DNA of 64,000 bases from Gonapodya prolifera JEL478 (lineage: Eukaryota > Monoblepharomycota > Monoblepharidomycetes > Monoblepharidales > Gonapodyaceae). Positions 54,888 through 64,000 of this stretch are shown here, piece by piece. A program made the position numbers and the translations under genes. The DNA lies in assembly GCA_001574975.1 (NCBI GenBank), contig KQ965740.1, positions 607,591 to 671,590 of the forward strand, written 5' to 3'. Within the stretch, counting starts at the first letter, position 1. Each line of letters begins with the position of its first letter. Below the pieces are notes generated by a model that did not search any database, was not told the DNA's origin, and saw only the letters and a list, made by a program, of their open reading frames with translations.

Positions 54888-56295
54888 ATGGCCGGCGGAA
54901 TCGGGGATGATATTGCCATCGCCAACGGATTTTTCCCGAGAGGAACGCGTGCCGTCTGGATCATCCCAATCACAATCCTGACGATCGTAGGAGACTACAG
55001 CGTACTGCTGTTCTATCTCGTCGCCTATGGGTGAGTGTCTCGCCAGACCCTACGCCGCGGCGTTCCCCTGCCCCTTGACTCACAAGGACGTGGTCAACAG
55101 TGCGAGGCTGTCCATTCTCCGACACCCACTGCACAAGATGATTATCATGATGTTCGTGTTCAATTTTATTGGAGCGTTTCTGCTGTACTTTGTTGGATTC
55201 GTCAATCCTGAGTCGGTCGGGTGCAAGTGGGTTCACCGTGTCTTGAGATTTACAAGGTGGATTCACATCAATTTATTTCTATGTTTTCTGTCTCGTTTTC
55301 CAGAGCGGGAATATTCATCATCGTCGGCAGTGTGACGGGCGACTACTGCGCTGCCTTTTCCATCTGCTGGATGTTATTCCAGTCGCTCGTCCTTCAATGG
55401 CGAAGAACAAACCTCATGGAAACACTCACGCTCTTCTTCCCTCCCCTGACCGCCCTCCTGTACGGCCTCTTGACCATCGGCGGGTACGTCCACATCCTCC
55501 CTTCCCACCCTCTCCCATTCCCTTCTTATTCCCACCATCCCCCCTCCTACCAGATCAGGCCCCATGGACCGCGACGGCGCATGCTGGCTAGACAGCATGA
55601 CCTCATGGCGCTCCCTTCTCCTCTACGCTGGCTCGTTCACATTGGGCGTGTCCACGGCGGTCATGGGCATCGCCATCGGGCGCAACCTCAACCGCCACGC
55701 CCAGGTCAATAGCTCCCTCAGAGTCCCCGCGGGCGGGATGCTAAGCGTGGGGTCGAGTTTGAGAGAGGACGCGCAGGTGCTGACGAAGCGGTTGATTTGG
55801 GTGAGTTGACCCGGGGTGGGATATTGCGGCCGCTTGTGGTTGATAGCTGGTTCATCTGTCTGCACATGCAATGCTATTCGAAAATTGCACACTCGACAGT
55901 ACCCCGTCGCGATCGTCCTTTTCGGCGGCGGCGGTGCCCTCGTCGGAGTCGTTGGAGGCAGATGGGGCATGGTCATTGGAGGTACGTTGCGTTTCGCACA
56001 TTTCCCACCCATTCCCATTCCCATTCCCACTCACCCCCCCTCCTCCTCCACCCCCCCAGAACAAATGCTCATGGCCACAGGTCTCGTCAACTCCTCCGTC
56101 TTCTTCCTCCTCGACCCAACACCGCGGACCATCTCCACGGCGCTTCTCGAGGCCGTGGAAGCCTCCTGGGGCGTCGGGCGGACGGCGGGGAGCCCTTACG
56201 CCAAGGAGATGTGGGACGTGCAAGTGCCGTGGGGCGTGCATGTCGCGGGGAGGATGAGGGGGCTGTTGAGGGCGATTGCGAGGAATAGGTTCTAG
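54888..56295 (+). CDS. Seven-helix receptor-like membrane protein
   Basis: The start MAGGIGDDIAIANGFFPRGT puts the N-terminus outside. Seven hydrophobic segments follow after splicing: VWIIPITILTIVGDYSVLLF, MIIMMFVFNFIGAFLLYFVG, GIFIIVGSVTGDYCAAFSIC, TLTLFFPPLTALLYGLLTIG, SLLLYAGSFTLGVSTAVMGI, YPVAIVLFGGGGALVGVVGG and MLMATGLVNSSVFFLLDP. Between helices 4 and 5 is DGACWLDSMTSWR, like the Cys/Trp loop before helix 5 in cAMP-receptor/GPR1-type fungal receptors. The C-terminal cytosolic part is about 60 residues (LLEAVEASWGVGR to IARNRF). A GPCR role is inferred from topology; ligand and G-protein coupling are unknown. Introns lie at about 55030-55085, 55228-55302, 55483-55553, 55801-55902 and 55981-56059. 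Confidence 0.65.
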
Positions 56296-56564
56296 GAAGG
56301 GGATGGTGGTACGAGGGGAGAGGGCGGGGAGAGGGATGGCGGTCGTGGGAGTTTTGATTCTTTTGTGTATTTTTGTATGTACCTTGATGTTTTCTCGCGC
56401 GGTTCATAAGTTTGGTTCTCTCCGACGTCGTCTCCAACGTGCACGTCTCCGTTGGTGCGGCAAATAAAAAGTAGTATTCGACCCAACCCACCCGACCCAC
56501 AAAAAAGCAATACCATAAAGTACACCAACCACATCTACCACTTCTTCCACCACTTCCACCGCAT

Positions 56565-57968
56565 CTACCGCTTCTGCGACACCCCCTTCCGCCCCTCATA
56601 ATGCGCCACGACCGTATCCTCCACACTCCTGTACTCAATCCCAAGCTCGTTGATACTGCGTTTGTTGTCCACCGCGAACCGGATCCCCATGTGCTTCGAG
56701 ATGTAGTCCTGCGTGAGACCGAACAGGGGGCCCAGGAGGCGCACGCCGGCGTGGGGGACCTACGTGGGGCGTGGGGAGGGAGAGTGAGTCGGGGAAAGGG
56801 AGGGGAGGGGAGGGACAGTCCCATCAGAACACAAATGACTCTGTATGTACGCTCCGCGAGAGTATGTTCCGCTTCCGCGGGGTATTCGCCTCCTGCGGAC
56901 GTCTCGAGTCACTCGACAGCCTCGGTCAGCGCGCAGTGGCGCTTTGAACTCGGTGCTCGGTCTTCCGTACATCGTACTCCAGACCTGTTTCGCGTCTCTC
57001 CACTCAGGCCTCTGGCCTCCGTTGCTCGACAACTCCCCCCCCCCTTCTCTCACGTACCTGGTGTTTAGGAAGCCACCATTTCGACGGATACTTCTCCCTC
57101 AGAATCCGCGACATGTCCAGAAACGACACCATCTGGTCCCTCGCGACAATGTACCTCCCCTTGGCGTCCTCCCTCTCGGCCGCTCTCAAATGGGCCAATG
57201 CCACATCGCGCACGTCGACAAAGGCAAACGCGAAATCAGGCGCGCCGTAGAAGAACTGCCCGCTCATGAGCTCGTCCGCGAGCAGGAGTGACCCGGACAC
57301 GGACGCGGACGGAGGGGGGGGCCGAGGACTAGACCCGGGTTGATGCACACGAGTGTCCACCGCTTCTCCGCCTGCTCCTCGCACATCTGCCATGCGAGTT
57401 TCTCGGCCTCGGTTTTGGCGTAGTGGTAAGGGTTGGTGGCGAGGGTGGACGATGTGTTCCAGTAGGACTCGGAGAGCGTGTTGTCCTTCATGGCCTTGAC
57501 GTCGGCGTAGTCCCCGAAAATTGCGCCCACGGTCGAGGTCATGACCACCCGTGTCACGCTCATTGCCTTGTCCACGGCCAGGAGCACGTTTCGGGTTCCC
57601 CGTACGGCGGGTGCGTACACCTCGGACTGGGCGTCCTTGATCTGCTCGGGCATCAGGAAGGGGGAAGCGACGTGGAAGACTACGGAACAGCCCTTCACGC
57701 ACTCGTCGAAGTCTCCCGTGGTTTGCAGGTCTGCCTCGACGAGGTCAAGCTTTCCCGGGTGCGCAGCGGCGAGGCCGAGGAGGTGCGAGGTCTTTGTAGT
57801 GTTGGCGAGGGAGCGGACGGTGGCGCGCACGGTGTAGCCCGAGTCGAGAAGAAGCTGGACAAGTTGGCTGGCGACGAAACCACTGCCACCAGTCACGAGG
57901 ACGAGTGGCGATGGCGATGCGGCGGCGGGTGGCGAGGCGGCAGTGGTGGCATCTGTTTCGGCGGCCAT
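56565..57968 (-). CDS. DFR/cinnamoyl-CoA-reductase-like SDR, frame broken at a poly-G run
   Basis: From 57968 (MAAETDATTAASPPAAA) the extended SDR fold is clear: LVLVTGGSGFVASQLVQLLL (NADP-binding TGGSGFVA), VEADLQ, VVFHVASPF, VVMTSTVGAIFGD (catalytic Ser) and NPYHYAKTEAEKLAW (Tyr-x-x-x-Lys). INPGLVLGP follows. At the G run 57314-57321 (C run on the coding strand) the frame shifts; one more base in the run would restore SGSLLLADELMSGQF, FAFVDVRDVALAHLRAAE and the rest. A missed base in a homopolymer is the simplest explanation. After a 298-base intron (56760-57057) the last exon reads VPHAGVRLLGPLFG to YEGRKGVSQKR. The family reduces flavonol-, cinnamoyl- or methylglyoxal-type carbonyls with NADPH; substrate unknown. 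Confidence 0.85.
56856..56932 (-). repeat. Intron-borne repeat, copy A (in the SDR gene)
   Basis: Within the long SDR intron, the sense strand reads GCGCTGACCGAGG, then TCGAGACGT, GGCGAAT and CTCTCGC. It aligns with copy B at 61654-61728, in the same orientation relative to its host gene. By eye about three quarters of positions match over the first 55 columns, fewer afterwards. Confidence 0.5.
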
Positions 57969-58257
57969 GGTTAATGGAAGGGGGAGAGAAGGAGAGGGAG
58001 TTGCATTGTTCTTATGGTGGCAAGGGGTCCGGGTGAATGTCCCTCTTGGCACTACCATTCATCCGGTTTGGCCGGATTGATCTTCCCTGCCCCTTTGCAA
58101 CGCCCACGTATCTTTAGTTTGCTTTATTTCGCGCTGTCCTTGAAAACCAGATTTGAGTGGTATGTAGCGATTCGGCAATCACAGCAGGAAATGGTGTAAA
58201 TTTGCAGGGTGTTCCGTTCAAACTCACGAAGGCCACCAAAATTCCCCTTCTGCGTCG

Positions 58258-60214
58258 ATGGATTCCCAATCCCATCGATTTCCTCTTCTCTCCCTGCCTC
58301 CCGAAATCATCGCGCGAGTGGGCCTCTTCGCCAGCGATTACAGGCTCGCTTTCCCGGTCCAAGCCCTCAACAAAAGACTGGTTGCCATCTTCCGGACCCC
58401 CCAGTCTATAAGCGCTAGAGCTCTGCGCCACTTCCCCTCCCCAGAACACGCGCTAGGGGCAGAGGCCGTTCAGGGGAACCTCGCCCTCATCGACACCATC
58501 TGCCCCACTTGACAGTGATCGACAAACTGGTGATCCTCCCGCCGAGAGAGGATGACGACACCGATGGTGTTTCGGCACTCGTGCGTGCGGTTCGTGCCCG
58601 TCACCTTGACGTCGTGAAGCTGCTCTTTGCGCGTGGGGCCGACGAATAGGTACTTTGAAGAGCCGGACAACTTGGACTTTGCGTTGCTCATGGTGGCCGC
58701 CGAAGCTCCCGACTCGGAATATTTTCGTCTTGCGACTTTGGATAGTGCCGCGGTTCTGGATGAGATTGGGTGGAAGATGGTTGCCATGGTCGCGGCTGCA
58801 AACAATGCGGTTGGTGGAGCGATCGTCAAGGCCGTAAATGCTCTTCATCCCCAGGACAATACCGCTCTTGAACTTTCTATTGTGTCAGCCGCCGAGAATG
58901 GAAACGTAGATGTGGTGAAGATGATCCGGCAGCTGGGGTTTGAGCGATCCGCGGAATTTCAGGCCGTTTGGAGGAACGCTGCCGCAGATGCAGCCAAAAT
59001 CGGCCACATTCAAATTGCTGACATTATCGCGGAGATGACGGGTTGATCGGAACTCCCTGACTTGTTGTCTCTGGAAGTCATGACCCATTACGGCCCGCTC
59101 GCGCAGATGCTGACTCTCTTGTCGACCCGCTTTGAGTCTTACAGAGACCTTAGCACAACATTCCTCGGCGACGCAGCGCTGAGGGTCACCGACGAAGTCG
59201 AGGCACTTGGCGCGCTCCTCAGCCATTACGCCATGTGCAACATTGATGTGGAAGTTTCCCGGCCAGACTCTTCCATCTCATTAGCGCTTGGTTCAGTGTG
59301 CTATCAAGGTAAAATCGACGCCGCAAAACTCTTGGTTTGTCACGGTGCGCGCCTCGATTCGGACCATTTCAGCATCACGGCAAGAAACGGACAGACGGAG
59401 ATGTTGGAGGTCAGGTTCGACATCCAGCACAAACAAGGAGACCCAATGCCCGAAAGGGGGCTCTTGCTCCCGGCCTCTCGGTTCAACCACATCGCAACCG
59501 TCAGACTCCTCCTGGAGCGCCACCCTCCAAGCCGAGCCCAGGCACGGGAGGCGCTCGCAGTTGCAGAGCGGCATGGGCGGGCGGAACTCGTGCGGACTAT
59601 CGTCTCACTCGTTCCAGATGCGTTTGTGGCGTCAGATGGGTGGATTGAGCGCGCCGCCATACGAGACGCCTGCACACCGTGATGAAAGTCCTCCTTGACC
59701 TGCACAATGCTGGACGATTTAGGCGGATGCAAAGAAGATGCCTCTGGATGCCACGCGAGCAGGGCACACGGGGNGGGTGAAGCATATTTTGCGCCATCTC
59801 TCAGCAGACATCCGAGCCATCTACAGTGGGGACAGATGGTGGGATGCCGTCCGTATTGGGTTTACAGGACATCTCGTGGGCGCTATTTTGGGATTTGGCG
59901 ACGCGGACACGGTGCGGTTGGCGGCATCGCGCCTCCACCCTATTTCCGCAAGTGAAGGCGGCGTGCGAACAATGAGGAACCTCCTCCGTAGCGGCCGAAA
60001 GCGCAAGAGAGAGCCACTGATAGACATACACGAGGGCCATCATTCGGCCCTCACTGCTGCAGTGGACGGCTCGATGCTGACCTCGGTGACATTTCTGCTC
60101 GCGCACGGAGCGCGTGTTGGAGCTCAACGGGGGAGGGCGCTGATGCAGGTTGCGGAGAGAAATGGGGATCAAGGCATTGTTGATGCTTTGGGAGCCCATA
60201 AGAAGGAGAACTAG
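58258..60214 (+). pseudogene. Ankyrin-repeat protein with F-box-like start, frame broken several times
   Basis: The start MDSQSHRFPLLSLPPEIIAR with FASDYRLAFPVQALNKRLVA resembles an F-box-like helix pair. Ankyrin units follow: SALVRAVRARHLDVVKLLFA (RGAD), LELSIVSAAENGNVDVVKMI, ARNGQTEMLEV, HIATVRLLLERHP, AEIRHGRAEL-type AVAERHGRAELVRTIVSL and ALTAAVDGSMLTSVTFLLAH (GARV). The open frame stops near 58510, shifts near 58648, has an in-frame stop at 59044, and stops and shifts again after 59680. A single N sits at 59773. No splice signals explain these breaks, so either the gene has decayed or the draft sequence is poor here. Such ankyrin proteins form large families in chytrids; this member probably bound protein partners for ubiquitin ligase recruitment (inference). 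Confidence 0.6.
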
Positions 60215-60609
60215 AACTGATTGGGTTCAACTCCCCTTTGATGTTTGGGATATTCTCATTGGGATATTCTCACATGCCGTTCAGCGAATTGTTACAGAAT
60301 TCATTCAAACATCCTTATTCCACTTTATTTCTCGTACGTCCATTGCTGGTATGTCAACTTGTACACTCAAGCACGTCTCACTGAAGTCGTGCAAAATGCA
60401 GGCTAGCTGCCTTTCTTCCCCGCACCAACGTGAGCGCACGCAGTCCGCTGAGCGGCGGAAGCCAGCAAGGCCCCTTTTAACTCGTCAGACTCCGCGATTT
60501 CCGCATTCCATTTCGTGCATTCGTATGCCGCGAAAACGGCTTCCAGGTTCATCCGGACCGCAGCACACACTCGGAACCACAGCATCCGGTTCTCATCGCG
60601 CATCCGACG

Positions 60610-62545
60610 ATGGCATCTCCCGCGATCACGCCCGTGGCCGGCGCAGGGGCTGAGGACACGCTGTTCACGGCCATCCGCGGACAGGGATGGCCGACGCTGC
60701 TGCTGTGCGGGTGGACCGGAAGCTCGCTAAGGTTGTTGAACAAGTACGCGAGTATCTCACGCGCTCTTTCGTTGGGGTTGGTGGCGACGGCGTGTCTGAC
60801 ACCCCGTTGTGTGGGTGTATTAGGCGGACTTTTACAGGAAGAGGGGGTTCAATATCGTCATGTATGTTGCTCCCCGCGGACGTACACTTCCCGAGATGAC
60901 TTGTTAACACACACACGTTTTTCGGAAAACAATACTTGCAGCGTCATCGGAAAGCCGTCAGTGGCGCTCTCATACTCGCTCTACAACACCGACAACTTTG
61001 TCGCAGAGGTGCGTNNNNNNNNNNNNNNNNNNNNNNNNNNNNNNNNNNNNNNNNNNNNNNNNNNNNNNNNNNNNNNNNNNNNNNNNNNNNNNNNNNNNNN
61101 NNNNNNNNNNNNNNNNNNNNNNNNNNNNNNNNNNNNNNNNNNNNNNNNNNNNNNNNNNNNNNNNNNNNNNNNNNNNNNNNNNNNNNNNNNNNNNNNNNNN
61201 NNNNNNNNNNNNNNNNNNNNNNNNNNNNNNNNNNNNNNNNNNNNNNNNNNNNNNNNNCCCCCCTCTCAACACCCCTCTCAACACCCCTCACCTCACCTCC
61301 CCCCTCTTCCTCCACCGACCCCGTCGTCATCCACTCCTTCTCCATGGGCGGCCTGCACTCCGTCTCGGGTCTCCTGCGCGCAATCGCCGTGCGCGGGTAC
61401 CGCCTCGCCGACGTAAGGTTATGGGCGTGCGATTCGGCGCCCTCGGGGCGGGATGGGCGGGATTGGGTCGAGGCGGTGGGAGGGGGACAAGGGGGACAAG
61501 GGGAAGGGGAAGAGAGGTGGAGCGTGGGCAAGTGGGTCGAGGAGTTGACGACGCCGTTTAGTGTGGAGGCTGCAAAGTGAGTGTGAGACGCAAAGTGAGA
61601 TGGAATGGAGTGCGAAGGAAGGACGACGGATGAGCGAAGCCGATGTGCCGGACGCGCTGACCGTGGGTGTAGAGTAAAGCGAGACGTACGTCGGAAGCGA
61701 ATCCCAAGCGCAGTGGAAGAGTTCTCGCCAGAGCAATATCCTGCCGGATGCGTAATTGCCATGCACAACGTGTGTCGAGTTCGTACACGGAGAGTGTGTC
61801 TTTACAACGCAGAGTGTATCAAGGGACGGTGACGTGCACTCGAGGCCGACAAGGGGTTCATCCTTACTCACCACACACTCCACCGCCCACAGATCATTCA
61901 CAAACTTCCTCACACCCGTCCTCGGCCTCCCCAAACACCCCTTGACGCCCTACGTCTCCCTCGGCGCCGCCCTGATCGCGCGCCCCGTGCTCGGGTACGC
62001 TCGGCTCGGGATCACCACGCTCGGAGTTCCGCGGGCTGTGGCGCGGGCGGATTTCTCAAAGGAGGGTGTACGCGCGTTGTGTGGGAGCGTTGAAGTACCA
62101 AAGGGAGATGGAAAGGGAGAGTACGAGACGCATGTGGTGCTGGGACGGCATGTTCCGAGGCTTTTCTTGTATGGGCCCGGGGATGTGCTCATGTGAGTTG
62201 CTTCTCTCATCGCTTCCCAGATCACGTCACTGACCCGCCCCGCGCCAACGATTTCTCACCCACTCCCCCTCCCCACCGACCACCAGCGACGCCACTTTCG
62301 TTTCCCACTTCCACACCACCATCCTCCCCACCATCCTCTCCCACCCCGCCTACGCTACACCTACTGGGTGCATCAACCCCCTCCCCGGCCCCACGATACT
62401 GCACACCAGGTTTGGACCCGAATCGGCCCACGTGCAGCACGCGCTCACGTTCCCGGCTCAGTATTGGGGAAGTGTGGCGGACGCGTTGGATGGGGCGGCG
62501 TTGGGGAGGGAGAAGAGGGGTGTGGATGTGGGAGCGAGGTTGTGA
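60610..62545 (+). CDS. TMEM53/DUF829-like hydrolase-fold protein (contains assembly gap)
   Basis: The start MASPAITPVAGAGAEDTLFT is followed by GWPTLLLCGWTGSSLRLLNK. Next exons give DFYRKRGFNIVMYVAPRGRT and VIGKPSVALSYSLYNTDNFV, then 243 unknown bases, then DPVVIHSFSMGGLHSVSGLL (the nucleophile elbow, S in HSFSMGG). The later exons read FLYGPGDVLM and FGPESAHVQHALTFPAQYWG, with a His in SAHVQH typical of this family's C-terminal end. TMEM53-type proteins are alpha/beta-hydrolase-fold proteins of the nuclear envelope in animals; fungal members are uncharacterised. The intron at 61577-61892 is long (316 bases) and carries repeat copy B. The gap probably falls within an intron beginning GTGCGT at 61009. 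Confidence 0.75.
61015..61257. other. Assembly gap (N run)
   Basis: 243 N bases. The right edge starts with a CCCCTCTCAACA tandem repeat (61258-61290), which probably caused the gap. Confidence 0.95.
61654..61728 (+). repeat. Intron-borne repeat, copy B (in the TMEM53-like gene)
   Basis: Within the 316-base intron, the sequence reads GCGCTGACCGTGG, then GCGAGACGT, AAGCGAAT and TTCTCGC, aligning with copy A at 56932-56856 in the SDR intron. Both are in sense orientation. Confidence 0.5.
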
Positions 62546-63323
62546 CGTGTCGCACAGCCCAAGAGTGGACGAGGGGGGTGGCGGGTGGCGGATGGCGGTA
62601 GATGGGGGAAGATTAAATGACTTCACACTTGTTTGAATGCACGTTGGTTTGACACTGGAGTACTCTTTCGGGGGCAAAAAAAGTTAAACCACGTGAGAGA
62701 GCGCGGGCCGCTGGGCCGGGCAAGATATTTGTAGTTGTACGGATGCGAGGAGAGTCAGATGATTTGGAGGAGTATGATGCTTGAGTGATAACAAGTAGAT
62801 GATGGATCGGATGGTGAAATTATTGACTTTTTCGATTGGTAAAATTATTGATTTTCAAATAGGTAGAGTAAAAAAAGAGGCTCGGATGCGTGCAGAGAAT
62901 GTAACTCTGTGTCGGTTCGATTCCCTGAAATTTTCCCCGAACACATGGCCTACCTTCGCGACGAGGGGCGTTTTATGGGCCTTACTTTCAACAAAACTGT
63001 CGAGGCTCTCAACCCCAGGTGGTCCGAGGCGTTGGGTGGGATACCAGGTTTCCTTGTAATCAGTAGGGAACCGATTGATGTGGAAACCAGTGAAGAATCC
63101 CCCCGCGGACACTGAAGAGAAACTCCACCGTCTTCTCCCGAAGATGTTACTACATGACTTACATGTGCGAAGTGGGATTGCTGGTGCCCACGGGTAGACA
63201 ATAATATGTTCTACTGTCCCCCATGTAATGAAACAACTTTTCAATATCTGACTGTATCGTGTAATTTGCGGATGCGTCCCAGATAAATCTGAGACCAATC
63301 CGCAAAGCTATTCCATACTTCCC
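62546..63323. other. Intergenic region
   Basis: A frame at 62909-63115 (FPEHMAYLRDEGRFMGLTFN and WSEALGGIPGFLVIS) looks somewhat protein-like but has no domain or clear start. It could be a gene fragment. The rest is AT-rich without anything I can support. Confidence 0.35.
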
Positions 63324-63790
63324 ATGAACATTCCAACCGAAATTCCAATGACCACATTCATGTATCCGTGTCACGTGATCGACTCAACCACAAGAGATCC
63401 CGCATGTGCTCCGCTACAGATTTGCATCGTCATCCAACAGTGGAGAAGTCACGATTTTGTCAAATTTTTACCACGTTATGCATTGCACCGGCCGAGAATG
63501 GGATATTGGGGTGCAACTCCTGTTGATCCCAGTGTGAGTCTTACAAATGACATTAAAAGTGTTTTAGGATGTAATGTTATTCGAATTGGTATGAAGTGGG
63601 AAACGCTGCAGCCTGGTCTAGGGGGTAGTCTCAATAACAGTGAATAAAGCAAGGCCCTTACGAACATCAAGAACGTAGTAAACGCTGGGATGAGTTGTGT
63701 CGTCGCGCAACACACCAGATCGTCGCTTCCATCAAGTGATGGATCAAAAGTGATCGAAACTCGGAAATTGTCTGCGACACCACCAGATCA
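63324..63790 (+). pseudogene. Relic resembling the start of a GH5 cellulase-like domain
   Basis: The frame reads RMGYWGATPVDPSV, NVIRIGMKWETLQPGLGGSL and, after an in-frame stop at 63645, KALTNIKNVVNAGMSCVVAQ then HT. In GH5 subfamily 5 endoglucanases the corresponding line is VR.P..WE.LQP...G.L....L..L...V..A...G..VILDPH. Order and spacing agree, but the stop, the loss of the DPHN ending and the lack of flanking domain pieces suggest a decayed fragment. The rest of the domain is not seen before the window ends. An intron-containing live gene is less likely. Confidence 0.35.
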
Positions 63791-64000
63791 ATAATAAACC
63801 ATGTAATTTATTGATTCCGTAGTCGAACGTTCAAAGGTTTCGAAAGTTCGTCAGCAAGTCATCCTCCAAATTCGAAAAGCGTGACGGCCGACCCACCTTC
63901 AACGTTGCTTCTGTCCTCGTTTTCCAAGTTGTCGAGGGACTGTGCAGCTTCAGATCCAAGCGTCTTGCTCTTTGCTTGGCAAGTATAGCATATGCATGGA
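63791..64000. other. Right edge, nothing recognised
   Basis: About 210 bases with no supportable feature. A minus-strand exon could start here, but no frame is convincing. Confidence 0.4.

Noticed and set aside
62880-62930. Possible tRNA T-arm (GGTTCGATTCC).
   Set aside because: The flanking bases do not form a T stem and no anticodon or acceptor stem can be built around it.
1-64000. CRISPR arrays, bacterial operons, rRNA genes or LTR-type elements.
   Set aside because: No regular spaced repeats, no ribosomal RNA landmarks and no reverse transcriptase, integrase or capsid-like coding were seen; the spliced genes are clearly eukaryotic.

Overview
The window is nuclear DNA of a filamentous or zoosporic fungus. 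Genes are split by many short GT-AG introns, mostly about 60-90 bases. Some have a textbook TACTAAC branch site, for example in the intron at 263-324. Several genes are typical of fungi: an RTA1-like exporter, membrane-anchored chitin-deacetylase-like proteins, a sugar porter, a GH28 pectinase and a GH3 glucosidase. A CHIP-type U-box ligase and a copine are normally lacking in yeasts and most Dikarya. Together with the pectinase this points to an early-diverging chytrid-like lineage; a Gonapodya-like fungus is possible but is only an inference. A 243-base N gap (61015-61257), a lone N at 59773 and a homopolymer frameshift near 57314 show that this is draft sequence.

Layout. 1-13305: partial GH28 polygalacturonase (-), NT-C2 protein (+), CHIP (+), GPI-type cupredoxin (-), AhpD-like protein (-), Rho GTPase (-) and an alpha/beta hydrolase (-). 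13995-18921: two neighbouring type II membrane polysaccharide deacetylases (+). 19105-24484: ESCRT-I subunit TSG101/Vps23 (-), divergent from a CbbX-like AAA+ ATPase (+), then an unrecognised membrane protein (+). 24391-26871: a locally duplicated cluster of tiny secreted cysteine-rich proteins with two open copies and one decayed copy, plus a decayed copy of the membrane gene's tail. 27317-37699: Fus1-like SH3 membrane protein (-), sugar porter (+) and HSL-type hydrolase (-). 39325-49727: copine (+), RTA1-like (+), unknown membrane protein (+) and ankyrin/SH3 scaffold (+). 50404-62545: GH3 glucosidase (+), a foldback element with about 120-base inverted repeats, 7TM receptor-like protein (+), DFR-like reductase (-), broken ankyrin gene (+) and TMEM53-like hydrolase (+). 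The right end holds a GH5-like relic.

There is no operon logic, and neighbours seem functionally independent. Shared themes are plant-cell-wall attack (GH28, GH3, GH5 relic, sugar porter), remodelling of the fungus's own chitin surface (two deacetylases), and surface sensing or signalling (7TM protein, Rho, two SH3 proteins, copine). The observations most worth following are the cysteine-rich hairpin cluster, two unrelated genes whose unusually long introns share a sequence (possible introner-like element), the foldback element, and the exon-intron tandem duplication in the GH28 linker. All coordinates were read by eye; exon edges are given where splice sites were clear.
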